NCBI GenBank assembly: GCA_000155695.1
Contig: DS990592.1
Coordinates: 2,162,473-2,226,472 of the forward strand
Direction: 5' to 3'
From: Verrucomicrobiia bacterium DG1235
GTDB taxonomy: Bacteria; Verrucomicrobiota; Verrucomicrobiia; Opitutales; Opitutaceae
DNA: 64,000 nucleotides
Within the stretch, counting starts at the first letter, position 1. Each line of letters starts with the position of its first letter. This document shows, piece after piece, positions 35,509 through 45,400 of this stretch. The notes under the pieces are model-generated. The model had not been told where the DNA came from. It saw nothing but the letters and a program-made list of their open reading frames with translations, and made no database searches. Made by a program: the position numbers and the translations under genes.

Positions 35509-35787
35509 ATGGCCCGTAAATCAAAGAAAAGAACAACCGGAAGCCGATCTAAAACTGAAGGCAGGCTTTCTCGTGCTCAAAAAGCTAAGGAGCAACGCGT
35601 TCGCCGTAATCTCGCTCTAGGCTTCAATGCGTTCGCCTTAACGGCGCTCGGAGGCTTCGCCGTCTTCCGCTACCAATCATTAAGCCGAACCGGTCATTTC
35701 CCAGCTCCCGTATCCATTCTACTGTTACTTCTAATATTGGTCGGCTGTGCTCTCTGGAGCCTCTTCGACTGGCAGCGCAACCGTTAA
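35509..35787 (+). CDS. Small two-span membrane protein
   Basis: Protein of 92 residues with a very basic cytosolic start (RKSKKRTTGSRSKTEGRLS) and two hydrophobic segments (FNAFALTALGGFAVF; SILLLLLILVGCALWSL). It lies 15 bases before the CDF transporter gene. No family recognised. Confidence 0.5.
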   Translation: MARKSKKRTTGSRSKTEGRLSRAQKAKEQRVRRNLALGFNAFALTALGGFAVFRYQSLSRTGHFPAPVSILLLLLILVGCALWSLFDWQRNR

Positions 35788-35801
35788 CACCCAATTACGC
35801 G

Positions 35802-36728
35802 ATGAGCCACGATCACAACCATAGTCATAGTCACGGCACCGAAGAAGTTTCCGACAAAGCTCTTTTCTGGTCCCTTTTACTAAACGTGGGGCTCTCGGTC
35901 TTCGAGTTCGCCGCTGGCATCATCGCCGGCAGCGTCGCTCTCATGGCCGACGCCCTTCACAATACAAACGACGCGGCCGCACTGCTCATCGCTTACATCG
36001 CCCGCAAGATCTCACGAAAAGGAGCGGATAAGAAATACACTTTCGGCTATCGAAGAGCCGAACTCATCGGAGCCATGATCCAGCTCACCGCTCTGATCCT
36101 TGTAGGCCTCTATCTCGTCTACGAAGGCGTCGTCAGGTTTTTCAACCCAGAGCCCATTCTCGGAGTTTGGATGATGGTCGCATCCGGCGTCGCTCTCATT
36201 GTCGATCTTGGCACCGTTTGGCTGCTATGGGCCATGTCCAAAGGAAGCCTCAATGTGAGAGCTGCCTTTCTCCACAACCTTACCGACGCAGCCGCGTCAG
36301 TAGCCGTCATGGCGGGAGGAGCAGCCGTGTATTGGCTTTCCTGGGACTGGGTAGATCCAGCTCTGACCTTGGTCATCGCAGGATACATTCTCTACATGTC
36401 GTTCGGCCTCATCCGAAAAACTTCAAGCATTCTTATGGAACGAGCTCCAGAAGACCTCGATCTCGACAAGCTGATAACGACCGTAGAAGAGATCGACGGC
36501 GTCGTAGGCCTGCACCATCTCCACGTTTGGGAATTGGACGAAGACCACAGGGCAATGGAAGCCCACATAGAACTCGAGAGCGACGATACTGACAGGAAAA
36601 GACTGCGGCGCGAGATCAAGTCGATGCTACAGCACAAATTCGACATCGTGCATTCCACCCTAGAGCTAGAAACGCCAACCGATAGAGACGACTGCTCAAA
36701 CATAGTACTTTTCCCAGATCACGATTGA
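35802..36728 (+). CDS. czcD: CDF-family cation efflux protein (CzcD/ZitB type)
   Basis: Inner-membrane divalent metal/proton antiporter of 308 residues. The His-rich start MSHDHNHSHSHG is followed by six spans with the family metal-site residues: SVALMADALHNTNDAAA (H-x3-D) in span 2 and NVRAAFLHNLTDAAASVAVM (HxxxD) in span 5, then the cytosolic domain (GLHHLHVWELDEDHRAMEAHI). It would load the periplasm with zinc or a related ion for the RND pump. It overlaps the next gene by one base. Confidence 0.9.
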   Translation: MSHDHNHSHSHGTEEVSDKALFWSLLLNVGLSVFEFAAGIIAGSVALMADALHNTNDAAALLIAYIARKISRKGADKKYTFGYRRAELIGAMIQLTALILVGLYLVYEGVVRFFNPEPILGVWMMVASGVALIVDLGTVWLLWAMSKGSLNVRAAFLHNLTDAAASVAVMAGGAAVYWLSWDWVDPALTLVIAGYILYMSFGLIRKTSSILMERAPEDLDLDKLITTVEEIDGVVGLHHLHVWELDEDHRAMEAHIELESDDTDRKRLRREIKSMLQHKFDIVHSTLELETPTDRDDCSNIVLFPDHD

Positions 36729-38149
36729 TGGATGCGTTACCCACTCAGACCTCACGCCACCAAACTGGTGGTGCGCCCTTGGAGGAGATGCGATTCCGTG
36801 AATTGCCGTTCGCGAAACTAAAAGATAGGAGCTATTCGCACCAACGCCTCCTTGCGGACCAAACCCGATGCGAGTCTTTTCGCGCTGCGATACAGGAGGC
36901 AGTCAAACCAGGCGATGTCGTAGTGGACCTCGGGACTGGATCCGGTCTTCTCGCCTTTTTTGCCGTCCAAGCAGGAGCGAGAAAAGTCTACGCCATCGAG
37001 CTTGGCCCCATCGTTCGCTACGCCGAACGTATAGCGAAGCGGAACAAGCTCGACGACAAGATCGAATTCATACGTGGAGTCAGTTACGACATTGAAATTC
37101 CGGAGCTTGCAGACGTCGTTATCGGCGAGAACCTCGGAAGCCTCGGTATCGAGGAAAACATTCTTCCAATGTATCAAGACGCTGCCAGGCGTTTTCTCAA
37201 ACCGGGCGGCAGAATGCTCCCCAACAAACTGGCGGTGTCTATCGCGCTCGTATCTGATACAGGGATTCACAGTCGATACATCGATCCATGGCGTTCGAAG
37301 ATGTATGGAATCGACTTCGACACCTTTCTTCATATTCAGTTGCAGACGCTGTTCCTAGGCCACTTCGACGATGAGCGAATAATCACGCTTCCTCAGCTCT
37401 ACTCGGAAAGTATACTCGATCAGAATCTAAGCTATTCTGAAACCACCGATAAAACGCTACAATTCGACATTGATCGACCGACGACGCTCTCTGGCTTCAT
37501 CGCTTACTTCGACGCCTCTTTGACAGATAGCATTAGAATAACGAACGCTCCATCCTCTGGAAAAGGCAGCTGGGACCAAGTCTACTTCCCAATTGGGGAA
37601 TTGCTGCAATTGAAACGCGGATACAAGATTTCGGTACGGATCAAATTTTACACTACACGATCAGACGTCATTGTTTCGTGGCGCGTAACCATAGCCCAGG
37701 AAAACGGCGAAACGGTCTACGACTACAGGTCGACACGCTACCCTCCCCTTTCCATGCCTGCAGATTTGATTGGACCAATCAAACCTCCAGAGATTGACCC
37801 CGAAAACCGTTGGATCGCCTTCGTCCTCTCACGGTTCGACGGGAGTATCAGCAGAGAGCAACTAAAGGACATGCTTCACGCAATCGATCCAGAGCTATCT
37901 GGAAACTTCATTGAGCGAACTCTAGACTTAGCTTTCACCTACGTCGGAACCCAATCAATTTCCCCCGAACTCGAAGTGTCGGAACGCATGAATTTCCTTA
38001 TTCAATCTCACTTCGACGGTTTGCTTTGCTGCGACGAGATAGCAGAAATCATTTGGACCGAATTTCCTGAAACATTCAGCCCTTCACACGCCCTCCTTCG
38101 CATCCAGCAAAATATCGAGCAGTGTGTCGCGTCTGCAATCGGCGTGTGA
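36728..38149 (+). CDS. PRMT-like SAM-dependent methyltransferase
   Basis: Protein of 473 residues. The N-terminal 300 residues follow the protein arginine methyltransferase plan: LLADQTRCESFRAAI, VVDLGTGSGLLAFFAVQAGA (SAM motif I), KVYAIELG (motif II Glu), and GENLGSLGIEENIL in the place of the double-E loop, then a beta-barrel region (GFIAYFDASL...). The last 120 residues are helical and resemble a PqqD/SPASM-like carrier domain (FVLSRFDGSISREQLKDML). It begins with ATG inside the stop of the CDF gene (TGATG), so it belongs to the metal operon. Substrate unknown. Confidence 0.65.
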   Translation: MDALPTQTSRHQTGGAPLEEMRFRELPFAKLKDRSYSHQRLLADQTRCESFRAAIQEAVKPGDVVVDLGTGSGLLAFFAVQAGARKVYAIELGPIVRYAERIAKRNKLDDKIEFIRGVSYDIEIPELADVVIGENLGSLGIEENILPMYQDAARRFLKPGGRMLPNKLAVSIALVSDTGIHSRYIDPWRSKMYGIDFDTFLHIQLQTLFLGHFDDERIITLPQLYSESILDQNLSYSETTDKTLQFDIDRPTTLSGFIAYFDASLTDSIRITNAPSSGKGSWDQVYFPIGELLQLKRGYKISVRIKFYTTRSDVIVSWRVTIAQENGETVYDYRSTRYPPLSMPADLIGPIKPPEIDPENRWIAFVLSRFDGSISREQLKDMLHAIDPELSGNFIERTLDLAFTYVGTQSISPELEVSERMNFLIQSHFDGLLCCDEIAEIIWTEFPETFSPSHALLRIQQNIEQCVASAIGV

Positions 38150-38241
38150 AAGTCCTACGCCCCGCAATTGAGAACGACTCTCAGGAAAAGACTTGAGTTT
38201 CCGGCAATCTTATTCAGACAAGGATCGTAAACCAAAACGTA

Positions 38242-38670
38242 ATGAAACCTATCTTCGCGCTCATCTTCACAATCGCTCTCGCGTGCAACTCTGCACTAGC
38301 GGGCATTGGTGGTTGGGTCTACTGCGTCGAGAAGGGCTCCGGAACGATTTGCAGCGTCACTTCGGAGAAGACTGCTAACCTTCCGGAAAACTGCTGTCCA
38401 ATCGAGGAGGTAAAGAGTTCAGCGAACGCACCACGTCCTTTCGAATGCGATCACTGCATCGATTACGAAATCGATGCGAGCGAGGAAGAAGCGACTGTCA
38501 GCGTTGACCGAGTTGTCGTAAAAGCTATTGCTGTTATCGCTTGGACTTCGACGGACTTAATTGTAGTCCGCAACGAAGAGATAAACTCAAAGAATACTCC
38601 TGTAAGGGCTCCACCAATACAAAATGGAGCCGCCCGGCTTTTTGCGGACACCGTCGTGTTCCGCGTCTGA
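38242..38670 (+). CDS. Secreted Cys-rich protein, first gene of czc module B
   Basis: Exported protein of 142 residues: signal peptide (LACNSALAG), Cys pairs (ENCCPIEE, FECDHCIDYEIDASEEEA), and the C-terminal VRAPPIQNGAARLFADTVVF. It parallels the protein at 27450-27887 in length, in the C-x2-C-x-D-x-EI element and in the RAPP...FR ending. Both precede the same kind of leader and a tolC-like gene. Confidence 0.6.
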   Translation: MKPIFALIFTIALACNSALAGIGGWVYCVEKGSGTICSVTSEKTANLPENCCPIEEVKSSANAPRPFECDHCIDYEIDASEEEATVSVDRVVVKAIAVIAWTSTDLIVVRNEEINSKNTPVRAPPIQNGAARLFADTVVFRV

Positions 38671-38671
38671 T

Positions 38672-38780
38672 ATCCTGTTTTAGATTCGATACCTCCCTAA
38701 ATGCGCCGATGCGCCTAGGGCCTTACTGACCGCGATTCCCTCAGGGAAACCGCGTCTCACTCTCGAAAACGAAACAGGAT
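38672..38780 (+). promoter_or_regulatory. Leader with ends that pair over the czcC ribosome-binding site, copy B
   Basis: ATCCTGTTT (38672-38680) pairs with AAACAGGAT (38772-38780), which holds the AGGA of the next gene. Inner hairpins are strong: CCCTA...TAGGG enclosing GCGC...GCGC, then TCCCT-C-AGGGA closed by GCG...CGC. The outer sequences (TGATATCCTGTTT and CGAAAACGAAACAGGATTTT) are shared with copy A while the inside differs, which is what a conserved RNA switch or attenuator would show. Confidence 0.55.
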
Positions 38781-38785
38781 TTTCC

Positions 38786-40141
38786 ATGCCCAGTCTCCAA
38801 TCTTCTACTTTAGAAATCGCGCCGCATTGGCGTCTCAGATCAACAGCCATTGTGCTCGCTAGCTTACTTGCGCTCAGTAGCACAGCCACCCAAGCACAAG
38901 AACCCGCCTATCCCGCTCCGCGGGACGTCTCCAGCAAGACAGAAGCTCCTAAAGTATCGGGTACGGTTACGCTCCAGCGGGCGATCTCGCTCGCCATCGA
39001 GCATAGCCCAGAGCTTCAGGCTCTCGCATGGGATGCCAACGGCTCTCTCGCCAGAATTCGCCAAGCCCGTCTATGGCCGAATCCAGAGCTTGAATACGAA
39101 CGCGAGAACTTCGGAGGCACCGGAAAGTTCGATGGATCGGACTTGGCCGAAACCACACTAAGCCTCGCTCAAGCCCTCCCGGTTGGCGGAGACATCAAGC
39201 AGCGGCGCAAGATCGCAGAGCTGGATTCTCAACTCGCCGACTGGGACTATCACGCGGCCCGCCTTGAAACCATTGCCGAAGTCACGCGGCGGTTCGTCGC
39301 CGCTCTCGCTGCAGATCGGAGCCTGCTTCTCGCGAAACAGGAACTCGAGCTCGCCCAAGCCACCGAAGAACTAACCCAGAACCGCGTTGACGCAGGCGAT
39401 GCATCACCGCTGGAACTCTCCCGAGTAATCGTCCCCGTTATAACGACCGAGCTCGCACTCAAACGCGCCGAACGGCTACGCGAGGCCGCTTATCGAAGAC
39501 TTTCCCTAAGCTGGGGAGAACGAGTAGTGACGTTCACAGAAATCGCTGGCGACCTGGACGCAGTGTCGCCAGCCCCCAGTCCCGAGGCCTTGATCCAACA
39601 TCTAGGCGAGAATCCAGACGTTGCTCGTTGGGCCATCGAAATCAGCGCTCGGATCGCCGAACGCCGCCTCGCTAAAGCCGAAGCCATCCCGAATATAACT
39701 GGACGATTCGGACTAAAGCGAGACAACGAAAGCGGAGACGAAGCCATCGTAGTCGGGATATCACTACCACTGCCGCTATTTAATAGAGGACAAGCGCAAA
39801 TTCAATCCGCCCGAGCTGGCGAAGCCTCAGCCCGCAGTCGCCAGAAAGCTGCCGAGCTTCGCCTCGAACGACTCCTTAGCGAATCCTATTCCGAACTTGC
39901 CAACGCCTACGACGAAGCCGTCGCCATCCGCGACCGAGCGCTACCCGCCGCAGAAAAGGCTTACCAAGGAACCCAGCTCGCATTCAAGGAAGGCAAGCTT
40001 CCCTTCCTCGACGTTCTCGACGCGCAGCGAACCCTTTTCGAGCTCCAAGAGAGCTACCTGCAAGCGCTCCAAGCCTACCACATCGGAGCCGCCAACATAG
40101 AATCGCTAATTGGCCGCAGTCTCGCCGAGCTGTCCCGCTAG
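38786..40141 (+). CDS. czcC: CzcC-type outer-membrane factor, module B
   Basis: Protein of 451 residues: export region (ASLLALSSTATQAQ), first repeat VTLQRAISLAIEHSPELQAL, HME-type segment LWPNPELEYERENFGGTGKF, and second-repeat marker SLPLPLFNRGQAQIQSARAG. It is clearly related to the module A protein but diverged. It would supply the outer duct for the module B pump. Confidence 0.82.
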   Translation: MPSLQSSTLEIAPHWRLRSTAIVLASLLALSSTATQAQEPAYPAPRDVSSKTEAPKVSGTVTLQRAISLAIEHSPELQALAWDANGSLARIRQARLWPNPELEYERENFGGTGKFDGSDLAETTLSLAQALPVGGDIKQRRKIAELDSQLADWDYHAARLETIAEVTRRFVAALAADRSLLLAKQELELAQATEELTQNRVDAGDASPLELSRVIVPVITTELALKRAERLREAAYRRLSLSWGERVVTFTEIAGDLDAVSPAPSPEALIQHLGENPDVARWAIEISARIAERRLAKAEAIPNITGRFGLKRDNESGDEAIVVGISLPLPLFNRGQAQIQSARAGEASARSRQKAAELRLERLLSESYSELANAYDEAVAIRDRALPAAEKAYQGTQLAFKEGKLPFLDVLDAQRTLFELQESYLQALQAYHIGAANIESLIGRSLAELSR

Positions 40142-40179
40142 CACTCACGACAAACTCAAGACAATCCACCAAATTAATA

Positions 40180-40626
40180 ATGAAACACCGAACATTCTAC
40201 ACCTCCGTTGCAAAGCCACTCACAGCTATTCTGATCCTGTTCGCAACCTATTCGATAGCGGACGCTCGACCCGAAAAAACCTCCCCAACAGTAGAAATAA
40301 ACGACAAGGGACAGGTGGTGCATGTCCAATGGGCAAAAGCGTTTGTTAAAAAAGACAACACTTGGATCCGCATGCGCCTCTCCAAGAGCCGTTTCGCAAA
40401 TCTTTCACCGAGTAGTCACATACACATGGAAATCTACGATGCGAACAGTACGCTACTAAAACATGGCTACCAAGAGATATCGTCCAAAGCTTTCTTTCGA
40501 GGCACAGCAGGTCACCTAAGGCAACAAACGGTGCACTACGACACCGAACTAAATAAGGATATCGACATCTCTAGAATCGAGATTCGTACGTGCCAACAAA
40601 AGCACGACAACGATAACAACCGCTAG
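40180..40626 (+). CDS. Exported beta-rich protein, HLHI type, second copy
   Basis: Protein of 148 residues with a signal (LFATYSIADA) and predicted strands: VVHVQWAKAFVKKDNTW, SSHIHMEIYDANS, then DISRIEIRTCQQKH at the end. It has the same order as the protein at 35010-35498. It lies between czcC and czcB of module B. Unknown function, probably periplasmic. Confidence 0.5.
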   Translation: MKHRTFYTSVAKPLTAILILFATYSIADARPEKTSPTVEINDKGQVVHVQWAKAFVKKDNTWIRMRLSKSRFANLSPSSHIHMEIYDANSTLLKHGYQEISSKAFFRGTAGHLRQQTVHYDTELNKDIDISRIEIRTCQQKHDNDNNR

Positions 40627-40779
40627 AGTAATCCTTCCACAAGCAGAACAGGAAATCGCAATATGGCCCAAGTTGTCACGACAAGGTACGTCGAAATCGC
40701 ATCGGGCAAACATAGAGAGCGCACGCAACATTTCCACAGCAATCGCTCGGACGAACAATCACCCTCCAAATAAACGAAT

Positions 40780-42375
40780 ATGAGAAAAAACAAAACGTAT
40801 CCAAATATCGGATTGTCGTCACTGACAGCGGTTCTCCTCGCAGTCGGAGCGCTCTTATTGAGTGGCTGCGGCCAAGAGAAGACGGAAGTCGCCAAAGCGG
40901 ATGATCATGCCGGGCACGATCACGCCGCAGAGGAAGGCTACACGCCAATCCCTCACAGTCATGAAGTCGCAAGCGAAACATGTTTCATCTGCGACGCATC
41001 GAAACGCGACAAAGGCCGACTCTGGTGCAAGGAGCATGACCGCTACGAAGACCGCTGCTGGCTCTGCCATCCTGAACTGGAAGACAAGAGCCGCATGTGG
41101 TGCAAGGAACATTCCCTCTACGAAGACGAGTGCTACCTTTGCCATCCAGAGTTGAAGAAGGAAGACGGGGCCTCTGCCTCTGTCACCCCTTCAGCCAAAA
41201 CCAGCGAGGGCGGTCACGCCCTTTTTTGCAACGAACACAACGTGCCCGAAGCGGAGTGCGGGATCTGCCAGCCGGACCTCGCCGCTTCGCTTCTCCCGGG
41301 CGATGACATGAAGGTTCGCTTCATCTCCGAAGCCTCCGCAGGCAAGGCAGGTATCCGAACGGAGCTTCCACGCATGAGCGAGGCCGCTCCTGTCATCGGA
41401 GCCTTTTGTGAAACGCAATACAACCTCAACACAATGGCTAAGGTGACTCCCCTCGTCGGGGGCGTCATCCGCCTTGTGCACAAAGACGTCGGCGAAATCG
41501 TCGAGGCGGGCGAACCGCTCGTAGAACTACACTCCGCCGAAGTCGCCGCCGCCAAGAGCGCCTACCTTTCCGCAGTAGTGGAACTAGACATACGCAAACA
41601 ATCCTTCGACCGTGAAACACGCCTCCAGAAACAAAGCGTCACTTCCGAAAAGGAACGGCTCGAAGCCCAAGCCAACTACCGCAAGGCCCAGCTAGCCGTT
41701 AGCAATCTTCGCCAACGTTTGATCAACCTCGGCCTCGAAATCGACGAGATTGCTCGCGTCGAAAACGAGCAGGACACCTCCGCCCAGCTCATCGTCTGCG
41801 CACCGTTCTCCGGCACTCTGGTCGATCGCAAATCCGTAATGGGCGAAGCTGTCGAAGCGGGGCACCCGCTCTTCACGCTCGCAGACCTCTCCACGCGCTG
41901 GCTAGAGATTTCTGTTCCCTCCGATCACGTAGGTCAGCTTCAAGTCGGCCAACCCGTTGAAGCCGCCTTCCCCGAACTGCCAGGCGCGCGCATTACTGGG
42001 CGCATCACTTGGGTAGACACTTCCATCGATCCGGACACCCGCATGATACGAGCGCGCGCCCTCATCACGGAAAACGCCGAACAACTCACCTCGGGCCTCT
42101 TCGGCAAGATCTACATCGCCACCGGCCAGAAACAACTATCGGCCATCGTACCCAAATCTTCCGTACAACGACATGAAGGTTCGGATTTCGTATTCGTGCA
42201 AAACGCTCCCGACCTGTTCGCCCTCCGCCGCGTATCGCTCGGCAACGCGAGAGACGGCCAAGTGCATGTGCTCGCCGGACTAACCCCACGCGACTCCGTC
42301 GTCACCGATGGAAGTTTCATCGTCATGTCCGAATTTCTCAAATCCCGCCTCGGGGCTGGCTGTGTGGACGACTAA
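40780..42375 (+). CDS. czcB: CzcB-type adaptor with tandem Cys/His modules
   Basis: Lipoprotein adaptor of 531 residues. The lipobox Cys is residue 30. A short His tract (DDHAGHDHAAEE) and a C68-x2-C71 pair come first, then three modules C-x2-H-x6-C-x2-C at residues 83-96, 108-121 and 150-163, resembling small zinc-binding knuckles. From about residue 175 it is a usual adaptor: lipoyl halves (TPLVGGVIRLVHKDVGEIVE; VCAPFSGTLVDRKSVMGEAV), a coiled-coil hairpin, barrel and proximal domain. The knuckles probably capture metal in the periplasm and hand it to CzcA. Similar Cys/His N-termini are known in Planctomycetes adaptors. Confidence 0.83.
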   Translation: MRKNKTYPNIGLSSLTAVLLAVGALLLSGCGQEKTEVAKADDHAGHDHAAEEGYTPIPHSHEVASETCFICDASKRDKGRLWCKEHDRYEDRCWLCHPELEDKSRMWCKEHSLYEDECYLCHPELKKEDGASASVTPSAKTSEGGHALFCNEHNVPEAECGICQPDLAASLLPGDDMKVRFISEASAGKAGIRTELPRMSEAAPVIGAFCETQYNLNTMAKVTPLVGGVIRLVHKDVGEIVEAGEPLVELHSAEVAAAKSAYLSAVVELDIRKQSFDRETRLQKQSVTSEKERLEAQANYRKAQLAVSNLRQRLINLGLEIDEIARVENEQDTSAQLIVCAPFSGTLVDRKSVMGEAVEAGHPLFTLADLSTRWLEISVPSDHVGQLQVGQPVEAAFPELPGARITGRITWVDTSIDPDTRMIRARALITENAEQLTSGLFGKIYIATGQKQLSAIVPKSSVQRHEGSDFVFVQNAPDLFALRRVSLGNARDGQVHVLAGLTPRDSVVTDGSFIVMSEFLKSRLGAGCVDD

Positions 42376-42415
42376 GCCGCTTTTCATACCATTTATCTAG
42401 AACCGGATTTTCATC

Positions 42416-45400
42416 ATGCTTTCAAAACTAGTCGAATTTTCTCTCAAAAACCGCCTGCTCATCGCGCTCCTATTCGCCGCTGTCAGCGTAGTTGGCATCT
42501 GGAGGCTGAGCATGTTGCCAGTTGACGCATTCCCCGATACGACACCGGTTCAAGTGCAAATCAACACCGTCGCTCCCGCACTCAACCCCGAAGAGATCGA
42601 ACAGCAAATCACACTGCCCATCGAACTCTCCGTCGGCGGCCTGCCCGGACTCAGCAACGTAAGATCCGTATCCAAATTCGGTTTCTCCCAAGTCGTCGCC
42701 ACCTTCGACGACGAAACCAAAATCATCGACGCCCGCCAATACGTCTTCGAACGCATCAACTCCGTCGAACTGCCCGACGGCATCGAACGCCCGCAGCTCG
42801 GCCCCATCGCCACCGGACTCGGCGAAGTCTTTCACTACATCGTTCGATCCGAAGACCCGAACCGCACGCTCGAAGAACTGCGAACTCTGCACGATTGGGT
42901 AGTGAAACCGGAACTACGTAAAGTCTCCGGAGTGGCCGAGGTCAATTCCTGGGGCGGCGAAGTCCGCCAGTACCACGTCGTCGTTTCGCCCACCGCGCTA
43001 CTCAAATACAATCTCACGCTCGACGATGTCTACGAAGCGCTCGAATCCAACAACAGCAACGTCGGAGGAGGCGTGCTCACCACAAGCGGCGTCTCACAGC
43101 TTGTCCACGGCATCGGCCGCGTGACCAACATTGAGCAAATCGAAAACATCGTCGTCGACTCCTTCGACGGCAACCCCATCCGCATCCGCGACATCTCCGA
43201 AGAAGTGAAGATCGACCGCGAAATCCGTCGCGGAGCTGTCACTTCCGACGGACGCGGCGAATCCGTCCTCGGGCTCGCCTTCATGCTCATGGGCGAAAAC
43301 AGCAAGGTCGTCACCGAAAACCTGAAGGAAAAGCTCGACCAAGTACGCCCCGCACTTCCCGACGACGTGATCGTCGAAGTCGTCTACGACCGTACCGAGC
43401 TCACCACCTCGGTGATCGGCACCGTGCAGCACAATCTTTTCCTCGGGGCCATCCTCGTTATCGTAGTTCTTTTTCTGTTACTCGGAAACGTCCGAGCCGG
43501 GCTCCTCGTGGCCTTCGCCATCCCGCTTGCCATGCTTCTCGCCATTCTCGGCATGTACGAATTCGCCATCGCCGCCAGCCTGCTCAGCCTCGGCGCCATC
43601 GACTTCGGCATCATCATCGACGGCTCCGTCGTCATGACCGAATCCAACCTGCGCAACCTCGCCAACAAATCAAAACAGCTCGGCCGGCCACTCACTAAAT
43701 CCGAGCGACTGCAAACGATTATCGAATCCGCCAAACAAGTCGCCCGACCCATCGCTTTCGGTATTGGCATCATCATCATCGTTTTTATTCCCATCCTCAC
43801 CCTCGAAGGCATCGAAGGAAAGATGTTCAAGCCCATGGCCTGGACCTTCATCTTCGCCTTGCTCGGAGCCCTCGTCCTTTCGCTCACGCTATCGCCTGTA
43901 CTCAGCTACTACTTCCTCCCCCGCAAGCAAAAGCACAGCCAAGGGATCGTAGAGAAAGCCATCCTCGGCGTCTACGGCTTTTGCCTCAACGGAGCCTTGA
44001 AAGCCAAGAAAGCCGTGCTGATAGCCGTCCTTGCTATCCTCGCACTCACCGGCTGGCAAGCCACCCGCCTCGGCGGCGAATTTCTCCCGCGACTCAGCGA
44101 AGGAGCCATCGCCATCAATACCATCCGCCTCGCCGGAATCTCCATAGACGAATCCACCGCCTACAACACCCGCATCGAACAGCTCCTCAAAGACAACTTT
44201 CCCGACGAAATCCGCCACGTCTGGAGTCGCATCGGCACCGCCGAAGTCGCCACCGACCCCATGGGCACCGAGCTCACCGACATCTTCGTCTCGCTCATGC
44301 CGCGCGACGAGTGGACCAAAGCCGACAACCAAACCGAGCTCGTTGCCGCAATGCAAACGGTCTTGTCTGATCTTCCCGGACTCAATCAAGCATTCACCCA
44401 GCCCATCGAAATGCGACTCAACGAGATGGTGTCCGGCATCCGCTCCGACCTCGGCATCAAAATCTACGGCGACGACTTTGACGAACTCGTCCGAATCAGC
44501 GACGACATACAACGCGTCCTGCTAACCGTCCCAGGAGCGACCGACATCGCCGTCGATCAGCTCACCGGCCAACCCACCTTGCAAGTCCGCGTCGACCAGC
44601 AAGCCATCGCTCGCTACGGCGTCCCCGCCAACGACGTGCTCCAATTCGTCCAAGCCGTCGGTGGCCGAGAAGTCGGCGAAGTATTCGAAGGACAACGACA
44701 CTTCGACCTCGTAGCCCGTCTCCCCGACGAGCACCGCAGCGACGCCACAACACTCGCCAACACCATAGTGCCCACCGAGATCGGCCAACGCTTGCCTCTC
44801 CGCACGCTCGCCACCATTGAAGAAACTGCAGGCTCCGCCACCATCAACCGCGAGTGGGGACGCCGCCTCATCCGCGTCCAGTGCAACATCGCCGGACGCG
44901 ACGCCCGCTCCTTCATCGAAGAGGCCAGAGAAAAGATAGAGCAATCCGTGTCGCTGCCAGATGGATACGTCGTCGAATGGGGCGGGCAATTCGAAAACCT
45001 AGAACGCGCCCAAAACCGCCTCATCCTCGTCGTGCCCGCCACGCTGCTGCTCGTCTTCCTGCTCCTCTTCCTCAGCATGAAGAACCTCCGAGACGTGTTG
45101 CTCATCTATACCGGCATCCCATTTGCCCTCATTGGAGGCGTATTTGCCCTCTGGATGCGCGACATCAACTTCAGCGTCAGCGCCGCCGTCGGTTTCATCG
45201 CTCTCTCCGGCATCGCCGTCCTCAACGGACAAATCCTCGTCGTCGCCATCCGTAACTTCATCGACGAAGGGCAAGCCATCGGAGCCGCTGTCAAAAACGC
45301 CGCTCTGCAACGCCTCAAGCCCGTCCTCGCCACCGCCGTCACCGACGCCGTCGGCTTCCTGCCAATGGCGCTATCGACCGGCGTAGGAGCCGAAGTCCAG

